Source of the DNA: Bacillota bacterium
GTDB lineage: Bacteria > Bacillota_E > Sulfobacillia > Sulfobacillales > Sulfobacillaceae
DNA length: 11,292 bases
Reading direction: 5' to 3'
Assembly: GCA_021802375.1 (NCBI GenBank)
Contig: JAKAAL010000065.1
Location: forward strand, 1 to 11,292
Part shown: piece by piece, positions 5,935-11,292 of the stretch
Numbering within the stretch: the first letter of the stretch is position 1
Layout: each line of letters begins with the position of its first letter
Notes under the pieces: generated by a model
Told to the model about the DNA's origin: nothing
What the model saw: the letters and a program-made list of their open reading frames with translations, nothing else
The model's database searches: none
Translations under genes and position numbers: made by a program

Positions 5935-7734
5935 TTAGACGGATTCTTTCTGAGATGGTGGCAATGGCGCCGCTAACCAGGACTCGAAACACGCCTTTTG
6001 CGCTTCAGTGGGTTCGGCAACAGACTTTATCTCTATCTTGTCGTAGGGGGCATCGGCGAGAACCACGGGAACCGTTACCAGACGACCCCGTCGAAACACA
6101 CTCACATTGGCGGTATCACCGGGACGGTAGTTAAGTTCGATGCGTTTGGTAAGGTCTTCCGCCTTCTTGACTTGGTAACCGTCAAGCGCGATGACTTGGT
6201 CGTTGGCGTAAAGTGATGCAGCAGCAGGACCATTGGTATAAGCGGCGGCAATCCTAATGGCGCCTCCCATGGCTTTGGCAGCAATGCCTAACCATGGTTT
6301 AGTAGCTACAGATGTCGCGCCTGGTTCCACATCATCCGACTCAGGATTTTTATAGCTGCGAAGGATTTCTAATCCCGCGTAGTCAAGGCTCACGGCCAAG
6401 GGGATTTCTTCAGTACCGTTAATATATCGTCCGAAAAACTCTTGAAATGAACTCTGCGCAACTTCTTCGACGGTTTCCTGGTAGACGTGCTCGGGAAATC
6501 CTATGCCGTGGACGGCATATCGTTGATAGAGTAGCCGTAAAACATCATCCAGCGAATGTTCGTTGTTTGTCCGGTGCCGGATTTCCAAGTCCAGACAGGT
6601 TCCCACCAAGTCACCTTTCAGATAATACGAAATGGTGCGGTTGTGTGAGTCTTCATCCGGTTTGTATAGCTTGATCCACGTGTCGAAGCTGGATTCCGCC
6701 AAACTTTGCACCAGTCGGCCGGGCTGCTTTTCGTAGGCTTTAAGGTTTTCGGCCATGTGATCTAAATACTCTTTGACGGAAAATAGGTCTGCGCGACGCA
6801 GACTTAGTGCAGCATAATAATCGGTAAACCCTTCCATAGCCCACAAGAGACGAGTATACACTTCGTGGGAGTAGTCAAAGGGTCCCAGCATATCAGGATG
6901 GATTCGCTTGACGTTCCACAAGTGGAAAAATTCATGGGAAACTAGTCTCAGCACCCGGCGGTATTTCTTGCGAGGTTTAAAGGAGAATCGCTCCATACCG
7001 CATGTTGTGGAGTTTAAATGTTCTAGGCCACCGGTGCCGCGTTCGGAGAGGTGCATGATAAATGTGTAATGGTGATAAGGCAATTCTTGGAAAATATCTC
7101 GCTGGGCTTCGACTATTCTTTGAATGTCGCGAGTAAATTCCTCGGCGTCTTCGTTTCCATGGCCCCACAAAGCCACCGTATGGGGCTTATCATTCACCAT
7201 AAATTCCAGACTGCGGTGCGTGCCGCATTCCACAGGTGAATCAATCAGCGCATCATAGTTGGCTGCCACATATTGTCCGGGATACTCTGGGTCGGGATCT
7301 AACCCAGTAGCCACCTTCCAGCCCGCGGGGTGCTCTATTTTCACCGTGATCGGCAGACTGCGAAATTCATCCAACCAGAAAAACAACTGGGCTCCATTCC
7401 AGTAAGCGTGACTTTCGTCAAGGTGACTGGTATCAACGCCGAGCTCATAGGCATAGACTTGGTAGCTGACAGTAACTTCAGCCAACTCCACGAAGGTCTC
7501 AAATTCCCAGGAATTTTTGCTGTGATGATGAAGAGCTAACTCCGCGTCGAAAGATTTGAGTCTGAGATCAAAAACATGGCGTGAAAAATCCTGGATTTCA
7601 TAGGCGCCAGGTGTCCATACGGGCAAACTCAACGTATGGCGTCCTTTGGGCAATTGCGAAATATGTAAGGTCACATGGTAAACATGGTAACCGGGTTCAA
7701 CAAAATTAACGGTAAAATGCAATTGTGGTGCCAA
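5935..7734 (-). CDS. M61-family (glycyl) aminopeptidase with PDZ domain
   Basis: A 599-residue zinc metallopeptidase of family M61. Visible features, in order: a beta-rich N-terminal domain starting LHFTVNFVEPGYHVYHVTLH and SLPVWTPGAYEIQDFSRHV, typical of M61; the exopeptidase motif GGLEH (235-239) in RGTGGLEHLNST; zinc motif HEFFH (267-271) in SHEFFHLWNVKRIHP; third zinc ligand Glu301 in WAMEGFTDYYA; and a C-terminal PDZ domain (about 480-560, WLGIAA...GPAAASLYANDQVIALDG). Family members release N-terminal residues, often Gly or Ala, from peptides. No signal peptide is seen, so a cytoplasmic role in peptide turnover is likely. The start is TTG 7734, fixed by AAGGAGG 7 nt upstream. It is a single gene, convergent with murJ, and looks intact. 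The family call is firm; substrate preference is inferred from the family. Confidence 0.95.
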   Translation of the reverse strand: MAPQLHFTVNFVEPGYHVYHVTLHISQLPKGRHTLSLPVWTPGAYEIQDFSRHVFDLRLKSFDAELALHHHSKNSWEFETFVELAEVTVSYQVYAYELGVDTSHLDESHAYWNGAQLFFWLDEFRSLPITVKIEHPAGWKVATGLDPDPEYPGQYVAANYDALIDSPVECGTHRSLEFMVNDKPHTVALWGHGNEDAEEFTRDIQRIVEAQRDIFQELPYHHYTFIMHLSERGTGGLEHLNSTTCGMERFSFKPRKKYRRVLRLVSHEFFHLWNVKRIHPDMLGPFDYSHEVYTRLLWAMEGFTDYYAALSLRRADLFSVKEYLDHMAENLKAYEKQPGRLVQSLAESSFDTWIKLYKPDEDSHNRTISYYLKGDLVGTCLDLEIRHRTNNEHSLDDVLRLLYQRYAVHGIGFPEHVYQETVEEVAQSSFQEFFGRYINGTEEIPLAVSLDYAGLEILRSYKNPESDDVEPGATSVATKPWLGIAAKAMGGAIRIAAAYTNGPAAASLYANDQVIALDGYQVKKAEDLTKRIELNYRPGDTANVSVFRRGRLVTVPVVLADAPYDKIEIKSVAEPTEAQKACFESWLAAPLPPSQKESV

Positions 7735-7741
7735 TTTGACG

Positions 7742-7748
7742 CCTCCTT
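7742..7748 (-). promoter_or_regulatory. Ribosome binding site for the TTG start of the M61 peptidase
   Basis: The minus strand reads AAGGAGG, 7 nt before TTG 7734. It is strong and ideally spaced, and justifies the TTG start of the peptidase. Confidence 0.85.
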
Positions 7749-7822
7749 AAAAGGTCCCTGGGTAACGTGTTTAGCATATCCCAAAACTTGCAAAGAAGCA
7801 CGACAGGCATCATAGAAGGTAA

Positions 7823-7856
7823 CAATGACCCTTGACGCTTCCACGAGGGGTCATTG
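7823..7856. repeat. Inverted repeat upstream of the M61 peptidase gene
   Basis: Perfect 9-bp arms CAATGACCC (7823-7831) and GGGTCATTG (7848-7856), extendable by a G-T wobble and an A-T pair, around a loop of about 12 nt. It lies about 90-120 bp before the peptidase start codon. No T tract follows on either strand. It could be an operator for a dimeric regulator, a leader hairpin in the peptidase mRNA, or the terminus of an old insertion. The sequence alone does not decide. Confidence 0.5.
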
Positions 7857-7979
7857 GCGAAAAATAGAGATTACAGCCATGTTTCCGTCCGCGCGGATAC
7901 AGAAAGAAGCCCACTCCCTGTGGGGTTTCATACTTTTAATAATTTCTTCGTCGTTATTGGCCGCTAGTTCGAAGGAGTA

Positions 7980-8159
7980 ATGACGACAAGTGCCTCTGGA
8001 GAAACACCACTGGGCATATACTGTGTGAGACGGCCTGGTGGGCGGGAAGAGTATGTCACGTCAATGGAACTGCATCGAAAGAAAGGACTTGTCACGCGAT
8101 CGTGCGATGGGATCCAGCAACTGAGCCAGGGTTCTTGCTCCACAGCGCTTTGGCTCTGA
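7980..8159 (+). pseudogene. Short 59-codon ORF, possible MOSC-domain N-terminal fragment
   Basis: ATG 7980 follows GAAGGAG (spacing short, 2 nt) and opens a frame of 59 codons. The first 40 residues, including ETPLGIYCVRRPGG, then EEYVTSMELHRKKGLV, weakly resemble the N-terminus of MOSC-domain proteins (pattern 'GI---P-GGP---V--VEL--GKGLVGDR'). From about 8100 the DNA instead matches the IS4-type transposase in another frame, so the last 15-20 codons would be out-of-frame insertion sequence. The simplest reading is a host gene cut by insertion of that element, with its 3' part lost. The MOSC link rests on a short, loosely matching stretch and may be wrong. Confidence 0.3.
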
Positions 8160-8875
8160 CGACGGGCGGGGTGCCGCTGGGCCTGGTCGCCCAAATAGCG
8201 TGGGCCCGCGATCTCGAAACCCGAGGTAAGAGTGCGCAACGCAAACAGTTGCCGATCGAAGACAAAGAAAGCTATCGGTGGTTGCAGGTCCAACAAGAAG
8301 TGGGGTTTGCGTGCCGGCCGGCACGCAAACCGTCCTCATGGGGGATCGCGAATCCGACATTTCCGATGTGTTTCTTGCGCCGCGTGACCCCCTGCAGCAT
8401 TTATTAGTGCGGGGGGACTTGGGATCGCAAGTGGGAAGATCCCCCCGAACAGCATCTCGGGGCTGCCGCCGAAGCGGCGCCCATCGTCGGGACCATGGCC
8501 ATCACCGTTCCGCGTAAACCGGGTCAGCCCGAACGGGAGGCGATCGTAACCCTACGGATGGCCGTGGTCCGCGCATCGCTCGGCCTCGATACCGGCCGCT
8601 CCTGCCATCACGGTGGTCTTGGCACGAGAATTCGAGCCCCCGGAGGGGACCCCCCAGCCCATTGCATGGTTGCTGCTGACGGCGGGCACCGCCGCCGATG
8701 CTCAGCGGATCGTGACGTGGTATAGCTATCGCTGGCGGATCGAAAGGTGCACTTCACGTTAAAAAGAGGCGAAAGCCACGTCGAAGACCTACAATTAGCA
8801 ACGCGGGAACGGTTAGAACGGGCCGTCACCCTGTATTCGATTGTCGCTTGGCGCCTCTTGTGGATGACCTACTAA
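8102..8875 (+). pseudogene. Frameshifted remnant of a Tn5-like IS4-family transposase
   Basis: Pieces of one transposase are spread over all three plus-strand frames. (1) From about 8102 to 8300: GFLLHSALALTTGGVPLGLV ... WARD ... KQLPIEDKESYRWLQ, matching the 'HS-L-L...EKES-KWL' block of Tn5 transposase. (2) From about 8305 to 8410, one frame over: VLMGDRESDISDVFLAPRDP, carrying the second catalytic Asp. (3) From about 8417 to 8560: TWDRKWEDPPEQHLGAAAEA ... ITVPRKPGQPEREA. (4) From about 8601 to 8747: AITVVLAREFEPPEGTPQPI ... TWYSYRWRIER, carrying the catalytic Glu. (5) From 8753 to 8875: FTLKRGESHVEDLQLATRE ... SIVAWRLLWMTY. There are thus at least four frame changes; one lies at a six-G run (8411-8416) where five G restore the frame. 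The N-terminal third with the first Asp and the end of the C-terminal domain are missing. The element is dead. Confidence 0.85.
8304..8331. repeat. Perfect 28-bp palindrome
   Basis: A gap-free perfect palindrome centred between 8317 and 8318: left arm GGTTTGCGTGCCGG and its exact reverse complement, with no loop. It lies inside the IS4-type transposase remnant at the point where the reading frame changes, encoding part of (V)PAGTQTV in the intact frame. It would extrude as a cruciform or form a hairpin in single-stranded DNA. Confidence 0.9.
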
Positions 8876-9056
8876 GGGGGGTCGATTCCGAACAGTCGCC
8901 CACCGTGGCCTACGAAAACTGCAATAGCCTTCGAAAACAGGTCTAAAACCACCGTAATCGCCCAGAAATCAGCCCTTCCACTGTCAATGGGAGCACTGAT
9001 TCACATAAATAGTCACAGGCCGAATGAGATGACATTGTAAAGAACCTCGCACTGTG
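8876..9056. other. Non-coding spacer between two transposase remnants
   Basis: No reading frame with coding character is seen on either strand. At about 8981-9020 the sequence TGTCAATGGGAGCACTGATT and the following CACATAAATAGTCACAGG resemble the GTCA-rich termini of IS21/IS481-type elements. This may mark the end of one relic or the start of the next, but no matching opposite repeat was found in the window. Confidence 0.3.
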
Positions 9057-9059
9057 TAA

Positions 9060-9290
9060 GGCTTTCACGCCTTTTTGCCGTTTTCGTTCCGTTGCCGCTA
9101 TAATCACTATCGGCCGCACAGTGCCTGCAACGGATATCCACCCATTTGGCACTATGACCGTCCCGCAGCGAGGAAAATCTTGGGACAGGTCTTTGCCATA
9201 AACTACCAAGGGCGTCGGCAGGAATTCGCAGGCACCTATCACTATCACAAGAAAAGAAGCACTACAGTTAGACGCTTACCGTCGCTGTGT
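9060..9290 (+). pseudogene. C-terminal tail of an IS481/IS3-type transposase
   Basis: After an in-frame TAA at 9057 the frame reads GFHAFLPFSFRCRYNHYRPH followed by SACNGYPPIWHYDRP. The segment YNHYRPHSA-NGYPP is the well-known end of the DDE catalytic domain in IS3/IS481-group transposases ('YN--RPHSALGG-TP'). Further on, INYQGRRQEFAGTYHYHKK ... TTVRRLPSLC resembles the small C-terminal beta domain of IS481 enzymes ('V---G-I---G--Y-V---L--E-V-V'). No catalytic Asp-Asp-Glu residues remain, and the frame then runs on without recognisable content. It is a degraded fragment and the right boundary is approximate. Confidence 0.6.
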
Positions 9291-9297
9291 CGTACAG

Positions 9298-9528
9298 TCA
9301 AGGCAGATCCTGTCCCGAAGAGGGTGAACTCGCGTGAGTTTTGCAGACATCGGCGCGTTGATCGCTCTCGTCTGGGCGTTTGCCACTCAAGGGCAATGAT
9401 TTGGTATGCCCGAACACGAAGCGATGGGATGTTCGCGAAGCCCTCATTTTTGGCGGGCTCGTCGGTTGAACCGCCGGCAGATCGTCAATCACCCGATGCA
9501 ATTGTTCCCGAGACAGAGCCAAGTGCAT
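9298..9528 (-). CDS. Small doubtful ORF with antitoxin-like first residues
   Basis: A 76-residue frame from ATG 9528. Only the first 18 residues, MHLALSREQLHRVIDDLP, look protein-like: an amphipathic helix reminiscent of the N-terminus of small antitoxins such as the DUF2281 group. The remainder is rich in Ser, Pro and Arg and has no recognisable pattern. The nearest Shine-Dalgarno-like AGAGG is only 2 nt from the ATG. A stronger AGGTGATAAAAT precedes another ATG in a different frame that stops after 18 codons. If real, the gene is probably frameshifted after about codon 18. The opposite strand also has a well-spaced site (AGAGGGTGA then GTG at 9334) opening a 21-codon hydrophobic frame. None of these is supported by context. 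Confidence 0.2.
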   Translation of the reverse strand: MHLALSREQLHRVIDDLPAVQPTSPPKMRASRTSHRFVFGHTKSLPLSGKRPDESDQRADVCKTHASSPSSGQDLP

Positions 9529-9633
9529 AACCTCTACCCATATTTTATCACCTCATTGTGGCCGCAGGGGTTTCGTGCGGCGAAATAGTCAGTAGACCTT
9601 GCCTGATGGTGAACATATGTGCTGTCCTCGTAG

Positions 9634-9834
9634 TCAAAAAATGTTCGACCCACGATCATCCAACATGGTTATCAGTTTCTTATGATTAGCTTCTAACTCC
9701 AGATCTGCGGCGGACAATTGGTGCCCTATTGAGATGATGCGGTCACTTTCACGGCGATCAGTTGGCTTGCACAGTGAGAAACCTACCACGATTCTGTTAG
9801 CGACTCCGTCCGGCAGGTCGAGGTATCCGGTGCG
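9634..9834 (-). pseudogene. C-terminal remnant of an unrecognised protein (66 codons, no clear start)
   Basis: Between an in-frame TAG at 9837-9835 and a TGA at 9636-9634 the minus strand is open for 66 codons with good protein character: RTGYLDLPDGVANRIVVGFS, then LCKPTDRRESDRIISIGHQL, then SAADLELEANHKKLITMLDD, ending RGSNIF. The last third predicts as a charged amphipathic helix. The first in-frame start codons are a CTG at 9816 and GTG 9786, neither with a ribosome binding site. An adjacent frame upstream reads YQYVLLDVSRV ... KYSAP, which suggests a longer gene broken by a frameshift near 9840. I do not recognise the family. The plus strand is also open here (9686-9895), so the strand assignment rests on residue composition. 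Confidence 0.4.
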
Positions 9835-10018
9835 CTATATTTTGATGAACTATCGCTATAGAGGGACGGAAATCGAGATAGGGTCCTTACACGACTGACA
9901 TCCAGAAGGACATATTGATACGCACAATGGAGTAGGTGAAATCTTTGTCACAATTCATCCGGATTGTCGTTCATCTCTATAGCGTGCACGACACAGATGC
10001 TACCGGGAGATGATATTG

Positions 10019-10198
10019 ATGGGCTCATTACGCCACCCCTTTGCATTGTGGTTAGCGCACTTACCCGGTGCAGAACCGTCGAAGGCAAAAGTGCCAGTCC
10101 TATCGGTTCAGCGAGGAGGAATCGTGGTAGATACCGACTGGCTGACCCCATGGATAATCGAATTTGGGGATAAGATTACCCAATTTCTCATGAACTTC
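10019..10198 (+). pseudogene. Hypothetical ORF apparently interrupted by the TnpB element
   Basis: ATG 10019 follows GGGAG with 9-nt spacing and reads MGSLRHPFALWLAHLPGAEP, then SKAKVPVLSVQRGGIVVDTD, then WLTPWIIEFGDKITQFLMNF, up to the right-end hairpin of the TnpB element. A second possible start, GTG 10124, follows GAGGAGG and would give (M)VDTDWLTPWIIEFGDKITQF. The frame stays open into DNA antisense to tnpB, but that part is shadow. The same frame is open upstream except for TGA 9896 and TAG 9980, so this may be part of a longer decayed gene. I do not recognise the protein. The minus strand has a competing 67-codon frame (10151-9948) of lower quality. Confidence 0.3.
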
Positions 10199-10360
10199 TC
10201 CCGACGCCTGGCCTCTACGATGCCGAGGCGGGGGTTTCTGGATTTATTCCCAGAATTTCCTGGCTCATTGACCGCTGCGCGTGAGGCCGTGGGCCTCCCG
10301 TGTCTTGTGCGATCTCCCCAGGCGTGACTTCGGACCGCTCCGGCCCTAGCTTCCGAAAGT
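10195..10360 (-). ncRNA. Predicted omega RNA (reRNA) overlapping the 3' end of tnpB
   Basis: TnpB nucleases are guided by an RNA made from the 3' end of their own gene and the element's right end, with the guide taken from flanking DNA. Three stem-loops are visible here: GACTT-CGGA (10326-10334) with TCCG-A-AAGTC (10352-10361); GAGGCC-GTG-GGCCTC (10283-10297, perfect); and the right-end hairpin (10199-10234). The guide would then be minus-strand sequence immediately beyond the element end. The limits are my estimate; no covariance model was applied. Confidence 0.45.
10199..10234 (-). repeat. Right-end hairpin of the IS200/IS605-type element, spanning the tnpB stop
   Basis: Plus-strand arms CCC-GA-CGCCT (10200-10209) and AGGCG-GGG (10226-10233) form a stem with a 2-nt bulge and a 16-nt loop. 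The tnpB stop codon (10217-10215) lies in the loop. Elements of this group end in imperfect subterminal hairpins recognised by their transposase, and the tnpB reading frame commonly runs into it. The transposon end should lie a few bases beyond, near 10185-10198 (GAGAAGTTCATGA on the minus strand). Confidence 0.6.
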
Positions 10361-11292
10361 CCTCGCGTTGTTTGCGAGGAAAAATCCGCGTCTGTTTGTG
10401 GGGTTTCGTGAGCGGATCTCCATCGAAAAGTTTTTTGATACCGCGTTTGGCAATGACGCACGCGGCATTGTGGTCCGCATGATCCGTGTGTCCGCAGTCT
10501 TGGCAGACGAATTCGGCTTGGTTGAGCCGATTGTCCGGGTTGATGTGCCCACAGACGGCACATTCCTGCGAGCTATACGCGGGCGGAACCAGCATGACGA
10601 GTTTCCCCGTTCGCAACGCTTTATAGCGGGTGAACGACACGACCTCGCCCCAGGCCGAAGACAAAATCGCACGATTGAGGCCCGCCTTCGCTTTCGCCTT
10701 ATTAGGAAGAAATCGACCTGCGGCATCTTTTTTGGCCTTGGGCCGTTTGGTCATGTGCTGAATTTTGAGATCCTCAAAGACATCCAGGTCAGTGGACTCA
10801 TTGGCGACGAGTTGATGACTCGTTTGGTGCGCATAGTCCTGTCGGACGTTTTTTTCGTATTGCTGATACCGGGCGGCTTTCCGATAGGCTTTCTGGCGAT
10901 TGCGGGAGCCTTTTTTCCTACGGGAAGCCCGGCGCTGCCATTTTTTGCGCTGTCGTCGGGTCTTTGTAATCCGTTCCTTTTGCACTGGTTGGAGATCGAA
11001 GGTGTGTCCATCTGAGGTCATCAACGGCTTGGCCACGCCGCGATCTCCACCGAGCGTACGCTCGGCCAATTGATCCGGCGATAAATGCCGCAAATCTTCG
11101 ACAATCTGCTCCGCCGCGGCATCGGGTGTATTGCCAGGCAGAACGACGGTGGCATCCTCCGCTGCGAAGGACAACCCCCATTGACCGCCTTCCACAGCAA
11201 TGTGAATCGAGGACGGCACCTCATGGGGACGATGCGCGACATAAGGGATCACCCCGACCGGGTACTTCTTCGTGCCGAGGGTCAGCTGATAC
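10215..11292 (-). CDS. tnpB: TnpB RNA-guided endonuclease, IS200/IS605-type (5' end cut by window)
   Basis: TnpB cleaves double-stranded DNA next to a transposon-adjacent motif under guidance of omega RNA and is the ancestor group of Cas12. The frame is open to the right edge (YQLTLGTKKYPVGVIPYV), so the N-terminus is missing. Numbering from the in-window GTG at 11252, the RuvC-like catalytic residues are Asp70 (LGGDRGVAKPLMTSDG), Glu160 (LDVFEDLKIQHMTKR) and Asp260 (HADHNAACVIAKRG). A zinc finger CAVC (231-234) ... CQDC (250-253) lies between the last two, and a long Arg/Lys-rich helix pair (residues 92-136, REIT-like KTRRQRKKWQRRASRRKKG) sits in the expected place. All key residues are present, so the nuclease part looks functional. 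About 75 residues follow the last Asp, and their coding sequence overlaps the predicted omega RNA. No tnpA transposase is seen in the window. Confidence 0.93.
   Translation of the reverse strand, partial: YQLTLGTKKYPVGVIPYVAHRPHEVPSSIHIAVEGGQWGLSFAAEDATVVLPGNTPDAAAEQIVEDLRHLSPDQLAERTLGGDRGVAKPLMTSDGHTFDLQPVQKERITKTRRQRKKWQRRASRRKKGSRNRQKAYRKAARYQQYEKNVRQDYAHQTSHQLVANESTDLDVFEDLKIQHMTKRPKAKKDAAGRFLPNKAKAKAGLNRAILSSAWGEVVSFTRYKALRTGKLVMLVPPAYSSQECAVCGHINPDNRLNQAEFVCQDCGHTDHADHNAACVIAKRGIKKLFDGDPLTKPHKQTRIFPRKQREDFRKLGPERSEVTPGEIAQDTGGPRPHAQRSMSQEILGINPETPASAS

Larger units (their letters stand above)
10190..11292 (-). mobile_element. IS200/IS605-type element (TnpB-bearing), right end inside the window
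   Basis: Defined by tnpB, the right-end hairpin and the stem-loop-rich 3' region. The left end and any tnpA lie outside the window. The left limit of about 10190 is estimated from the hairpin and from where the flanking plus-strand ORF stops making sense. Confidence 0.65.

Noticed and set aside
6977..7168. Frames overlapping the M61 peptidase gene
   Set aside because: The peptidase frame contains the complete catalytic motifs; the alternatives are shadow frames.
8981..9020. Possible terminal inverted repeat of an IS21/IS481-type element
   Set aside because: It resembles such ends, but no matching opposite repeat was found, so it is only mentioned in the spacer entry and not called as an element boundary.
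9686..9979. Plus-strand open stretches (70 and 27 codons separated by TGA 9896) with segments such as YPVRYILMNYRYRGTEIEIG
   Set aside because: Antisense to the minus-strand remnant at 9634-9834, which has the more convincing composition; no start or family recognised. Not excluded entirely.
10368..11015. A 215-codon plus-strand ORF
   Set aside because: Wholly antisense to tnpB, whose catalytic residues and zinc finger are unmistakable.
1..11292. CRISPR array, tRNA or rRNA genes
   Set aside because: No regularly spaced direct repeats and no tRNA- or rRNA-like sequence were seen by eye on either strand.

Overview
The window is a bacterial chromosomal segment: four conventional gene blocks followed by a stretch of decayed mobile DNA. 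Strong AAGGAGG-type ribosome binding sites, frequent TTG/GTG (and one apparent CTG) starts, and a heterodimeric multidrug ABC exporter of the Bacillus YheI/YheH (BmrCD) type point to a Firmicute. The overall flavour, with several transposase families in pieces, resembles acidophilic Sulfobacillus-type genomes. That genus-level guess is inference from memory of such sequences, not a search result.

Layout. Positions 1-2217 (minus strand) hold a two-gene operon for a heterodimeric ABC exporter; the second gene runs off the left edge. Positions 2350-3115 hold a broken small ORF and the C-terminal remnant of a transposase. Positions 3249-5858 (plus strand) hold a family 2 glycosyltransferase followed 30 bp later by a MurJ/MviN-family lipid flippase, a plausible cell-envelope pair. 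A nested hairpin without a T tract separates them from a convergent M61-family aminopeptidase gene (7734-5935, minus).

From about 7.9 to 10.2 kb no intact gene is convincing. There is a short N-terminal ORF that may be a MOSC-domain fragment, a frameshifted Tn5-like IS4 transposase containing a perfect 28-bp palindrome, the tail of an IS481/IS3-type transposase, a 66-codon minus-strand open frame lacking a clear start, and some small doubtful ORFs. The right end (11292-10215, minus) is a TnpB RNA-guided nuclease of an IS200/IS605-type element. Its stop codon lies in the loop of a right-end hairpin, and the DNA around its 3' end is rich in stem-loops, as expected for an overlapping omega RNA.

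I did not find a convincing new multi-gene system. The most interesting leads are the TnpB/omega RNA locus and the ORF it appears to interrupt, the CTG start of murJ, an apparently leaderless promoter for the glycosyltransferase, the 28-bp palindrome, and the unrecognised 66-codon coding remnant at 9634-9834.
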